A DNA stretch of 64,000 bases from CAZKEW01 sp964580435 (lineage in GTDB: Bacteria > Acidobacteriota > Aminicenantia > Aminicenantales > UBA8522), in the NCBI GenBank assembly GCA_964580435.1, contig CAZOKP010000002.1, positions 27,989-91,988 of the forward strand, written 5' to 3'. The notes beneath the pieces are model-generated. The model worked only from the letters and a program-made list of their open reading frames with translations, searched no databases and was not told the origin of the DNA. Positions 8,635 to 16,424 of this stretch are shown here, in pieces. The translations under genes were made by a program, and so were the position numbers. How positions within the stretch are numbered: position 1 is the stretch's first letter; each line of letters begins with the position of its first letter.

Positions 8635-9495
8635 ATGCGTATCGCCCTGATCGGCGCAGACGGACAGTTGGGTTCTGACCTGGTCAAAACTTTGAAGCAG
8701 GATGAAATCATTCCTCTCTATTATCCCGAGTTCGATATTACCCAGCCCCAGAAAACAAAAGAAGCCCTTCGCCGGCTCGCCCCTGAAATCGTCATCAACA
8801 CCGCAGCCTATCATCGTGTCGATGAGTGCGAGGACAATCCGCGGGAGTCGTTCCTTGTCAACGCCATTGCTGTCAGAGACCTGGCCCTGACGGCCCGAGA
8901 GCTCGGTTTTGTCCTCGTCCATTTCAGCACCGATTATGTTTTTGACGGCCGGAAAAGGAGCCCGTATGTCGAGGAGGACACGCCTTATCCGTTGAGCGTG
9001 TATGCCGTTTCCAAACTGGCCGGCGAGTTTTTTGTTCGGGCGTTCGCTGAGAGATACTTTCTTATCCGCACCTGCGGCCTTTATGGCGAAGCGAGTTCCC
9101 GGGAGAAGGGATACAACTTCGTCGACCGGATAATCTCATGGGACAGGGAGGGAAAGCCTTTGCGTGTCGTCAATGACCAATGGGTTACGCCAACAGCGTC
9201 GGCAGAGCTGGCCGAAAAAATCAGCCAGCTCATCCGCACATCGCACTTTGGCCTCTTCCATATGACCAACGAAGGCGAATGCACCTGGTATCAATTCGCC
9301 CGGGAAATCTTCTCGCTTCTCAGAAAGGAGCCGCGCCTTGAAGGCGTGGATTCGCGGACATTCGCCACCAGGGCCAGGAGGCCGCTCTATTCGGTCCTGG
9401 ATAACAAGCGGGCCAGGGACATCGGGTTAAGTCCATTCTCGCCCTGGCCGAAGGCCTTGAGTTCCTATCTCAGGAAGAAGGGTTATCTGACCTGA
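8635..9495 (+). CDS. rmlD: dTDP-4-dehydrorhamnose reductase family protein
   Basis: 286 residues. The N-terminal Rossmann motif GADGQLG (7-13) and the SDR catalytic pair Y123 and K127 (YAVSK) fit RmlD/RfbD, which reduces dTDP-4-keto-L-rhamnose to dTDP-L-rhamnose with NAD(P)H. The segments FSTDYVFDG and WVTPT are also typical. No rmlA, rmlB or rmlC is adjacent, so the dTDP-sugar assignment rests on family resemblance only. It lies alone after a strong terminator and converges with the thioesterase gene. Confidence 0.85.
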   Translation: MRIALIGADGQLGSDLVKTLKQDEIIPLYYPEFDITQPQKTKEALRRLAPEIVINTAAYHRVDECEDNPRESFLVNAIAVRDLALTARELGFVLVHFSTDYVFDGRKRSPYVEEDTPYPLSVYAVSKLAGEFFVRAFAERYFLIRTCGLYGEASSREKGYNFVDRIISWDREGKPLRVVNDQWVTPTASAELAEKISQLIRTSHFGLFHMTNEGECTWYQFAREIFSLLRKEPRLEGVDSRTFATRARRPLYSVLDNKRARDIGLSPFSPWPKALSSYLRKKGYLT

Positions 9496-9513
9496 TCAGC
9501 TCTTGAGGGAGGC

Positions 9514-9924
9514 TTATTCCCCACCTATTCTCTTCAATAACTGCTCGGGCATGGACGATACTTCCGCTTTTGCGTTGGTCACGATATGAACCGTATAACC
9601 GGAGGCGATGAGCCTTCGTCCATCCTTGGTCAGGAGTCCGTAATCGAATACCACTTTTTTGGGCGTTATCTCGCGGAGGGAGACACGAATCACAAAAACG
9701 TCATCATAGCGGAGCGGTCTTCTGTACTTGCAGAAGGCCTCAACGACCACAAGATAGAATCCCAGGGTTTCGATTTCCTCATAGGGGACTCCTCTGTGGC
9801 GGCAGAACTCGGTGCGGCCGATCTCGAACCATTCAAAATAGCTCTTGTTATGGGCCACTCCCATCTGGTCTGTTTCCGAATAGCGGACCCTCTCTTCAAT
9901 CTCGATCACAGGGTTCATGGACAC
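9514..9924 (-). CDS. Acyl-CoA thioesterase, YbgC/4HBT hot-dog fold
   Basis: 136 residues. Start is GTG 9924 or ATG 9918; neither has a strong ribosome site. The motif RYSETDQMGVAHNKSYFEWFE carries the conserved Asp of 4-hydroxybenzoyl-CoA-type thioesterases, and the length is normal for a single hot-dog domain. Such enzymes hydrolyse acyl-CoAs. Substrate chain length is not visible. It is the last gene of the nusA-to-thioesterase run, 13 bp after a DUF507 gene. Confidence 0.87.
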   Translation of the reverse strand: MSMNPVIEIEERVRYSETDQMGVAHNKSYFEWFEIGRTEFCRHRGVPYEEIETLGFYLVVVEAFCKYRRPLRYDDVFVIRVSLREITPKKVVFDYGLLTKDGRRLIASGYTVHIVTNAKAEVSSMPEQLLKRIGGE

Positions 9925-9937
9925 CAGGGGAGGCGGA

Positions 9938-10228
9938 TCACTCCGTCAGTTTGCCGAGCTTGTTTAGCTCCTCGTTATAATACTTGCGGTAAAGGATCTC
10001 CCACTCCCGGCTTCCTTCCTCGATCGACTTTTTCTGCGACTGGATTTTTTCCACGGCTTTTTTGTCTAAACTCTCGTAGAGTTTCATTTCTTCCTCGATG
10101 GCCTTGACGATGCTCAGGCGGATCTCATTGGGGTCGTCCAGGAATTCGACCTGGTCGTTCTTGTTCAGGGCATTGAGGATCTGGCGGGAGAGAAAATTGG
10201 TTTTTTCACGGGAGATCCTGTTGCTCAT
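9938..10228 (-). CDS. DUF507 family protein (second of a tandem pair)
   Basis: 96 residues, highly charged and predicted helical, with the C-terminal EWEILYRKYYNEELNKLG typical of DUF507. It overlaps the stop of the upstream DUF507 gene by ATGA, so the two are translationally coupled. DUF507 proteins occur in Acidobacteria, Aquificae and deltaproteobacteria. Their function is not known, although genome context places them near translation genes. Here they sit directly after truB. Confidence 0.8.
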   Translation of the reverse strand: MSNRISREKTNFLSRQILNALNKNDQVEFLDDPNEIRLSIVKAIEEEMKLYESLDKKAVEKIQSQKKSIEEGSREWEILYRKYYNEELNKLGKLTE

Positions 10229-10503
10229 AGCACGATGTTCCTTTCTCTGGCCAGTTTCGTCTTGATCATCCGGAACATGGTCTGGTATTCGATGTTCTCT
10301 TTTCTGATCTTTTCCATGTGCTTGCTTAGAATTTCTCTAACTTCTTGGTCGAGCTGGTCCTCTTTTTGAAATTCTTCGGTGATGAGATTGGTGACTTGGT
10401 CGATGATTTTGTTCTTGTCCTCGAGGATCACTTTGCCTTCTTTGTTGAGATTTCTGACAATGATGAAGGCCATGTGCTCGATCTGGCTCTTGTTCAGCCT
10501 CAT
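10225..10503 (-). CDS. DUF507 family protein (first of a tandem pair)
   Basis: 92 residues from ATG 10503, preceded by TTAGGAAAGTT. An ATG 30 bp upstream lacks a ribosome site. It begins MRLNKSQIEHMAFIIVRNL, the N-terminal signature of DUF507, and is rich in Glu/Lys helices. It is a paralogue of the gene that follows it with a 4-bp overlap, suggesting duplication and probable heteromer formation. Function unknown. Confidence 0.8.
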   Translation of the reverse strand: MRLNKSQIEHMAFIIVRNLNKEGKVILEDKNKIIDQVTNLITEEFQKEDQLDQEVREILSKHMEKIRKENIEYQTMFRMIKTKLARERNIVL

Positions 10504-10567
10504 AACTTTCCTAAAATACACCACCTCGGGCAAAAATTCAAGGATTCATTGAGGGAAACGAGGCCTT

Positions 10568-11491
10568 TTAGGACAGACGCAGGAAAGGGAGGAGCCCCTT
10601 TTGCTTCTCGCCCTTTTTGGCCAGGGCGAGGAACTTGCCCTCCAGGCTGAAAAGCCGGTAGATCTCGTCGCCCTCCTTGTCGGCAGGTCCGAGATCGGGC
10701 CGTGGTCCGAGCACCTTGAGGATGTGTTCGGTCGGCAGGATTTTTCCTTTTTGAAGTTCACGCCTGCCGGACTCTTTGAGGATCACCTTGGGGAATTCTT
10801 GAAGTATCGTTTCGAGAGGCAGGACAAAGCCTGCCGTCTGCCCCTCTTCGGCAAGCCTTTTCACCTGCTCGAGAGAGCAGGCGGCGGAGATATCATATCC
10901 GCCCACGGCCAGGCGGCGGAGTTCGGCCAGATGGGCGCCACAGCCCAAGCATTGCCCGAGATCATGGGCCAAAGAGCGAACATATGTTCCCGCGCTGCAT
11001 CTCGATTCGAAATCGAGAAATGGTGGGGAGTAGGCATTTAAGTCAAAGGAATAGACCATGACAGAACTGGGCTCAAGATGGATCATCCTCTTCGCGCGGG
11101 CCCATTTATAGAGCGGTTTCCCGTCGAGTTTTTTGGCTGAGTAGGGCGGAGGGACCTGCTTTATTTTTCCGACAAATGTGTTCATCGCTTTCGCCAGCGT
11201 CTGCCGGTCGGGATATCCCGCTTGTTCTTCAGACATGGGCTTTCCGAGGGCGTCATAGGTGTCTGTAGAAAAGCCGAGCCTGATCTTGCCCCTGTAAACC
11301 TTGTCTTCTTTTGAAAAAAAGGGGAAAAGCCTCGTGGCTTTGCCCACAGCCAAGAGAAGAAGTCCTGTGGCCAGAGGGTCCAACGTCCCAAAATGGCCGA
11401 CCTTCTCGAGAGCGAGAATTTTTCTGATTCTTAAGACGATATCGTGGGACGTCGCGCCCAGAGGCTTGTCGACGAGAATCAAGCCGTCCAT
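10568..11491 (-). CDS. truB: tRNA pseudouridine(55) synthase
   Basis: 307 residues from ATG 11491, whose A overlaps the TGA of nrnA (TGATG). The catalytic Asp is D38 in GHFGTLDPLATGLL. KxDKPLGATSHD-type motif I is at the N-terminus (VDKPLGATSHD). A PUA-like C-terminal domain occupies about residues 240-307. TruB makes pseudouridine 55 in the T loop of tRNAs. Its position after rbfA and nrnA in a nusA-infB operon is the classical bacterial arrangement. Confidence 0.96.
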   Translation of the reverse strand: MDGLILVDKPLGATSHDIVLRIRKILALEKVGHFGTLDPLATGLLLLAVGKATRLFPFFSKEDKVYRGKIRLGFSTDTYDALGKPMSEEQAGYPDRQTLAKAMNTFVGKIKQVPPPYSAKKLDGKPLYKWARAKRMIHLEPSSVMVYSFDLNAYSPPFLDFESRCSAGTYVRSLAHDLGQCLGCGAHLAELRRLAVGGYDISAACSLEQVKRLAEEGQTAGFVLPLETILQEFPKVILKESGRRELQKGKILPTEHILKVLGPRPDLGPADKEGDEIYRLFSLEGKFLALAKKGEKQKGLLPFLRLS

Positions 11492-12501
11492 CAATCGGTC
11501 TTGGCGGGCAGGTTTTTCCGTCGCCGGGCTGGGATGGTCTTCTTCCGCAAGAGGTTCTCGATCCGACTGGGAATATCTTTGATCAAGCGCTCATACGGGC
11601 CGACTGCCGTGAAACCGGCGGCGTGGACATGGCCCCCTCCGCCGAAATATTCGGCGATGGCGGCCGCGTTGGCGTCCCCCCTGGAGCGCAGACTGACCCG
11701 GAAGGTATCCTTGGCCATCTCTTTAAAGAAAAGAACCATCTCCACATCGCGGATCGAGCGGGCCAGGGTGGTGATGTCTTCGGTGTCTATTTCTCTAAGG
11801 TGAAGAGCTTCGAGGAACTTTTTGAACAGAGTAATGGAGGCGATATTGCCTTTTTTGTTCATGATGAGCGTGGAGAGGACCTGCCCGAGCAGCTTGATCT
11901 TTTCCGGCGGGTTGGTGTTGAAGAGGAACTCGGTGATTTTTGTCGGGTTCGCCCCAGACTTGACCAGCTTATGGCAGACTTCAAAAGATTTCGCCGTCGT
12001 GTTGGAAAATTGAAAACAGCCTGTATCCGAGACGATAGCGCAGTAGAGATGGTCGGCGATCTGGGGGGTCAAGCGCAGGCCCATTTTTTCTGCCAGGATG
12101 AAGCCCATCTCTCCGACAGCAGAAGCGCCGGGGTCGACCCAGTTGATATCCGCATAGGTGTCATTAGAATAGTGATGGTCGATATTGATCTTGAAATAGC
12201 CATCCAGGTTTTCCTGCCCGGAGCGGGAGACGTTGGCACATTCCAGGAGAATCACAAGGTCAAACACGCGCGGCGGTATCTGGCCGATCGTGATCCTTTT
12301 CACCTCCGGCATCTGGTTGAAGGGGAGAGGTGTCGGGTCGTTGTTGATAATGCGGACGTCCTTGCTCAGAAGCCTTCCCATCCCGGCTAAGGCAAGGCTT
12401 GTGCAGATGGAATCGCCGTCCGGCCGGAGATGGCTGGTGACGACGATGCGCCGGCTCGCAAGAATTTTTTTCTGGATGAGTCGAATAGGATCATTTTTCA
12501 T
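11491..12501 (-). CDS. nrnA: Bifunctional oligoribonuclease/PAP phosphatase (DHH/DHHA1)
   Basis: 336 residues. DHH-family motifs: SHLRPDGDS near residue 27, DHH at 108-110 (INIDHHYSND), and the DHHA1 GGGGHVHAAGF near residue 290. NrnA hydrolyses nanoRNA and 3'-phosphoadenosine 5'-phosphate. It sits between rbfA (11-bp overlap at its start) and truB, the order found in many Firmicutes and Acidobacteria. Confidence 0.93.
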   Translation of the reverse strand: MKNDPIRLIQKKILASRRIVVTSHLRPDGDSICTSLALAGMGRLLSKDVRIINNDPTPLPFNQMPEVKRITIGQIPPRVFDLVILLECANVSRSGQENLDGYFKINIDHHYSNDTYADINWVDPGASAVGEMGFILAEKMGLRLTPQIADHLYCAIVSDTGCFQFSNTTAKSFEVCHKLVKSGANPTKITEFLFNTNPPEKIKLLGQVLSTLIMNKKGNIASITLFKKFLEALHLREIDTEDITTLARSIRDVEMVLFFKEMAKDTFRVSLRSRGDANAAAIAEYFGGGGHVHAAGFTAVGPYERLIKDIPSRIENLLRKKTIPARRRKNLPAKTD

Positions 12502-12841
12502 CTTTTCTCAGCTGCTCGATCAACCGGTCAATTCGGCTTTCATATTCTGGAGTCGGGTCCAGACAAAAAATGAGGTCGGGATTATACTTGAGTTTGACCT
12601 CAGAGGCAACATATTTTCGGAGATGGCCTTTCCTTTTCTCGAGCATGGCCAGGAGCGCGTCTCTGTCGACTTCGCCAAAAATGCTTAAATAAATATGCGC
12701 TGTTTTCAGGTCTGGGCTTGTCTCTACTCGGGTCAGAGTGATGATTCCCGAGGAGGAATCCTGGATCTCCCGGACAAGAACCCGGCTGAGACTTTCTTTG
12801 ATCATGCTGTTGACTCTTTTTTGTCTTCGGCTAAAGTCCAT
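12491..12841 (-). CDS. rbfA: Ribosome-binding factor A
   Basis: 116 residues from ATG 12841 (GGAGAAAGACA upstream). The KH-like fold is recognisable from RVNSMIKESLSRVLVREI at the N-terminus and the central TAHIYLSIFG. RbfA binds 30S precursors and assists 16S 5'-end maturation. Its neighbours infB and truB are as expected. The 3' end overlaps the start of nrnA. Confidence 0.95.
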   Translation of the reverse strand: MDFSRRQKRVNSMIKESLSRVLVREIQDSSSGIITLTRVETSPDLKTAHIYLSIFGEVDRDALLAMLEKRKGHLRKYVASEVKLKYNPDLIFCLDPTPEYESRIDRLIEQLRKDEK

Positions 12842-12880
12842 TGTCTTTCTCCGAGAGGGGACCTCGATGAGACCTGCCAG

Positions 12881-13162
12881 CTAGAAGTAGCAGATATCCG
12901 ACCGCAGGATTTCCCCTTCCAGGTTTTGCGCGGCTTCGGCGAGGATTTTTTGCAGGAGTTGGTCCACGCACAATTTTTGGCTGTTCAAAGTGATGATGCC
13001 GACTTTTGCTCTCTGCCACTTGTCCTGGAAATCGAGCTCGGCAAAGGCGATATTGTATTTTTTTTTGAACCTGTCGCGGAAGGCATTCAGGACTTTTCTT
13101 TTTTCCTTAAGAGAATGGGAATAGGGAAGAAAAATCTCGAGGGAGAGAAGACCGATGACCAT
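12881..13162 (-). CDS. DUF503 (YlxP-like) family protein
   Basis: 93 residues, beginning MVIGLLSLEIFLPYSHSLKEKR, the DUF503 signature. The fold is a small alpha/beta domain. Family members sit between infB and rbfA in many genomes and have been linked to ribosome assembly, but the molecular role is not firmly known. The same position is seen here, 15 bp after infB and 39 bp before rbfA. Confidence 0.87.
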   Translation of the reverse strand: MVIGLLSLEIFLPYSHSLKEKRKVLNAFRDRFKKKYNIAFAELDFQDKWQRAKVGIITLNSQKLCVDQLLQKILAEAAQNLEGEILRSDICYF

Positions 13163-13177
13163 AGAAACGCTAGCCCC

Positions 13178-14989
13178 CTAAACCGGTTTTCCCTTTTCTA
13201 TGACGAAGGCGACGACGACATCACCTTCCTGAATGTCCTTGAATCCTTCTAGGGAGATGCCGCATTCCATTTCCTTCCGCACCTCAGTGACGTTTTCTTT
13301 GACGCGTCTGAGGGAGGAGATGCGGCCTTCGTGGACCACGTCTCGACCGCGCATCACTCTGACCCGGGCACTGCGGGTGATCCTCCCGTCGACGACATAA
13401 CAGCCAGCCACCGCCCCGACCCTGGGAATCTGAAAGATTTTCCTGATCTCTGCCCGGCCTAGGTAGACCTCTTTTTCGACAGGTTCAAGCATCCCGACCA
13501 GGGCATTGCGGATGTCCTCGGTCAGCTGATAGATGATGTTATAGCTCCTGATTTCCACGTTTTCCTTCTTGGCCAGGTCGAGGATTTTCTGGCTCGGCCT
13601 GACGTTGTAGCCGATGATAATGGCGTTCGAGGCCGAGGCCAAGATCACGTCCGACTCCGTAATATTCCCTGTGCCTGTATGAATGATTTTTATTTTGATC
13701 TTCTCCGAGCTGAGAGGCGGGAGGATATCGCGAAGGACTTCCACCGAACCCTGGACATCGGCCCTGATGATGAGCGGAAGCTCCTTAGCTTCCCCCTGCT
13801 CAATCTTCTTGAACAACTCATCCAGAGTAATGTGTTCGGGTCTTGGAGGCTCCTCTTTTTTAACCTTGGACAGGCGGTGGGTGACAATTCGCTTGGCTGT
13901 CTCAATGTCAGGGACAACCTGGAAGTAATCCCCCGCTGTGGGCACAGCGGAGAACCCGAGCACCGCCGCGGGCATGGAAGGCTCGGCTTTTTTCATCGCT
14001 TTTCCGTGTTCATCAAAAAGAGCCTTCACTTTTCCCGAGGTCATCCCGCAGATGAAGGCCATTCCCAGAGAAAGCACGCCGTGCTGGATGATCACCGTTC
14101 CGATAGGACCCCTTTTGGGGTCCAATTGAGCTTCGAGAACCACCCCCTGGGCCTCGACCTTAGGATTGCCTTTGACCTCGATGACGTCGGCCAGGAGAAG
14201 GATCATTTCCAGGAGTTCCTTCAGATTGGTCTTTTCTTTGGCCGAGACCTCGACGCTGATCGTGTTCCCGCCCCAGTCCTCGACGAGAAGGCCCTCTTTG
14301 GAGAGTTGCTGTTTGACGCGGTCGCGGTTGGCTTCGGGTTTGTCGACCTTATTAATGGCCACGATGATCGGCACACCCGCCGCTTTGGCATGACTAATAG
14401 CTTCCCTGGTCTGAGGCATTACGCCGTCGTCTGCCGCGACCACGAGGACGACGATATCCGTGATCTTGGCTCCTCTTGCTCGGAGCTGGGTGAAGGCCTC
14501 GTGACCGGGAGTATCGACAAAGGTGATGGCCCTGTTGTTGAAGAAGACGCGGTAGGCACCAATGTGCTGAGTGATCCCGCCTGACTCTTTATCGACAAGA
14601 TGCGATGACCGGATGGCATCCAGCAACGTCGTTTTGCCATGGTCGACATGGCCCATGATCGTGACCACAGGAGGCCGGGCCAGCAGATCCTTCGCCTTGG
14701 CCTCAGCCCGCCGGCGGATCTCTTTTTCGTAGCTTAAAAATTGGATATCGGCATCGACAACCTGGGCAATTATAGCGGCAGTGGCTTCGTCCATCGGGTC
14801 GTTGAATTCCAGGAGCTTTCCTTTGGAGGCAAGTTTATCCAAGAGGGCTTTTGGCTTCAGGGCCATTTTTTCAGCCGCCTCTCCGAGAGTCATCCCTTCA
14901 TAAAGATAAAACTTCGGCCGAGGCTTGGGAGCTTCTTCCGCTGCTTTGAGCTTTTTCTTTGGTTTGGGTTTGGCCGTCTCTTTTTTCAT
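13178..14989 (-). CDS. infB: Translation initiation factor IF-2
   Basis: 603 residues from ATG 14989; GTG 14995 is an in-frame alternative that overlaps the nusA stop as GTGA. The G domain has GHVDHGKTT near residue 112 and NKVD; the C-terminal beta-barrel domains are complete. The N-terminal extension is very short (about 100 residues, Lys/Pro-rich) compared with 150 to 400 in many bacteria, but one IF2_N-like segment (GMTLGEAAEKM) remains. IF-2 brings fMet-tRNA to the 30S P site. Confidence 0.96.
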   Translation of the reverse strand: MKKETAKPKPKKKLKAAEEAPKPRPKFYLYEGMTLGEAAEKMALKPKALLDKLASKGKLLEFNDPMDEATAAIIAQVVDADIQFLSYEKEIRRRAEAKAKDLLARPPVVTIMGHVDHGKTTLLDAIRSSHLVDKESGGITQHIGAYRVFFNNRAITFVDTPGHEAFTQLRARGAKITDIVVLVVAADDGVMPQTREAISHAKAAGVPIIVAINKVDKPEANRDRVKQQLSKEGLLVEDWGGNTISVEVSAKEKTNLKELLEMILLLADVIEVKGNPKVEAQGVVLEAQLDPKRGPIGTVIIQHGVLSLGMAFICGMTSGKVKALFDEHGKAMKKAEPSMPAAVLGFSAVPTAGDYFQVVPDIETAKRIVTHRLSKVKKEEPPRPEHITLDELFKKIEQGEAKELPLIIRADVQGSVEVLRDILPPLSSEKIKIKIIHTGTGNITESDVILASASNAIIIGYNVRPSQKILDLAKKENVEIRSYNIIYQLTEDIRNALVGMLEPVEKEVYLGRAEIRKIFQIPRVGAVAGCYVVDGRITRSARVRVMRGRDVVHEGRISSLRRVKENVTEVRKEMECGISLEGFKDIQEGDVVVAFVIEKGKPV

Positions 14990-14991
14990 AT

Positions 14992-16017
14992 TCACTCTTG
15001 TTTGATTTCAATTTTCCAGCCGACAAGCCGTGAGGCTAACTTGACATTGATGCCCTTCTTTCCGATGGCCAGGGAGAGCTGGTCTTTCGGGACGATCGCC
15101 TGCATGATTTTTTCCTGTTTGTCAAGCAGGAGGATTCTGCCTATCCGGGCCGGGCTGAGGGCGGCCTTCGCGTAAGCCGGAGCGTGGGGGGACCACTCGA
15201 TGATGTCGATCTTCTCTCCCTGCAGCTCCTTGCTGATGGCGAGAATTCGATTCCCTTTGACGCCGATGCACGCGCCCACCGGGTCGATGTCTTTCTCTTT
15301 GGAAAGGACGGCGACTTTGGCCCTCTCGCCGGCCTGACGGACGAGGTCTTTGATCTCAATATTTCCGTTGGCGATCTCGGGGATCTCCAGCTCCAGCAAT
15401 TTCGCCAGGAACTTGGGGTGGGACCGGGAGACAAACACTTGGGGGCCCTTGGTGGTTTTTTGGACTTGAGTGATTAAAGCTTTGACCGTGTCACCCCTGC
15501 TGAAGTCTTCATTGGGGAGCTTTTCTCGAGCCGGAAAAAAGGCCTCGGTTTTGGTGACTTCAAGAATAATATTGCCGTCTTCAACCCTCCGGACCGTTCC
15601 AGTGACGATCTCGCCGACGCGGGGAGCGAACTGGAAGTAAATCTTCTCCTGTTCGGCGTCCCTGACTTTCTGGAAAATGACCTGCTTGGCTGCTTGCGCT
15701 GAGATGCGTCCCAGCGTGTCTGCCGGCAGGTCGATCTCGATGCTCTCACCCAGGGTTATTGTTGCTTTTATTTTTTTTGCCTCATCCAAGGAAATCTCGG
15801 CAGCGGGGTCCTGAGGTTTCTCTGCCACCTTTTTGGTGGCAAAAACCCTAAGCTCGCCCTTTTCCGGCCGAAAGGAGATGTTGATCTTCTCGTTATGGTT
15901 GAAATACTTGGTCGAGGCGACCCTAAGAGATTCTTCGATGGCGTTGATGATGATCGAAGGCTCGACGCCTCGCTCTTTGCTGAGCTGCAAGATAGTATTC
16001 CACACATTAACCTTCAT
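14992..16017 (-). CDS. nusA: Transcription termination/antitermination factor NusA
   Basis: 341 residues: N-terminal RNA polymerase-binding domain (1-125), S1 domain (about 130-200), KH1 and KH2 with the final GKKGINVKLASRLVGW. It ends soon after KH2, so it lacks the C-terminal acidic repeats of E. coli NusA. This short form is usual in many bacteria. No rimP precedes it and no ylxR lies between nusA and infB, both of which are common in this operon. It starts 35 to 40 bp after a predicted promoter. Confidence 0.95.
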   Translation of the reverse strand: MKVNVWNTILQLSKERGVEPSIIINAIEESLRVASTKYFNHNEKINISFRPEKGELRVFATKKVAEKPQDPAAEISLDEAKKIKATITLGESIEIDLPADTLGRISAQAAKQVIFQKVRDAEQEKIYFQFAPRVGEIVTGTVRRVEDGNIILEVTKTEAFFPAREKLPNEDFSRGDTVKALITQVQKTTKGPQVFVSRSHPKFLAKLLELEIPEIANGNIEIKDLVRQAGERAKVAVLSKEKDIDPVGACIGVKGNRILAISKELQGEKIDIIEWSPHAPAYAKAALSPARIGRILLLDKQEKIMQAIVPKDQLSLAIGKKGINVKLASRLVGWKIEIKQE

Positions 16018-16058
16018 CTTCTTTGCCTCAACCAGGATGAGGACGAATAAGGGAGCGA

Positions 16059-16087
16059 ATTATAACTAAAACAGGAGAGAATAGCAA
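16059..16087 (-). promoter_or_regulatory. Predicted promoter of the nusA-infB-rbfA-truB operon
   Basis: On the minus strand: -35 TTGCTA (16082-16087), 17-bp spacer, -10 TATAAT (16059-16064), 41 bp before the nusA start. It begins about 25 bp from the edge of the structured repeat at 16113. Confidence 0.6.
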
Positions 16088-16112
16088 CCAAGAATGGGGC
16101 CTGTCACGCATC

Positions 16113-16373
16113 TCTTTTTCCGTGATGATCGAGGGAGATCTTGGAAAAGGGCTTTGCTCTCCGCTCCGATCGGCGGCCTGAGAGAACCGTCTTTCTCGGC
16201 TCCTCCGGCCCAAGGCTCCAGGCTTGATCATTCTTATTTTGGGGACAAAAAAACTCGTCCCCAAAATCATTTATGTTACCCATCCTCGGAGGCCTGCGGC
16301 TGCCCTCGAAAGACAGGCTCTCAGGCTGATCTCCGCGTGATGGTCGTGGCAGCCCTTTTCCAAGCCCTTCTTA
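16113..16373. repeat. Structured intergenic repeat, copy 1
   Basis: About 261 nt without a convincing gene, between the end of hppA and the nusA promoter. It shares long identical blocks with 59528-59806. Examples are the block at 16161-16180, the 25 bases at 16284-16308 and the 21 bases at 16318-16338. It is built from nested inverted repeats. The outer arms 16140-16153 and 16351-16364 are a perfect 14-bp match. Inner arms are CCTGAGAG (16177-16184) with 16318-16325 and GTCTTTC (16189-16195) with 16308-16314. A central perfect 11-bp hairpin (16236-16246 with 16257-16267) has a 10-nt loop. It is either a mobile palindromic repeat or a structured RNA. I do not recognise the family. Confidence 0.85.
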
Positions 16374-16424
16374 CTACAGAATTAGAATTGCCTCCGGGAT
16401 TCTATTTTGACGCGTCCCTGTCTT

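Noticed and set aside
13679..14584. Plus-strand open frame opposite infB
   Set aside because: It mirrors the GTP-binding region of infB and shows no domain, signal or ribosome site of its own.
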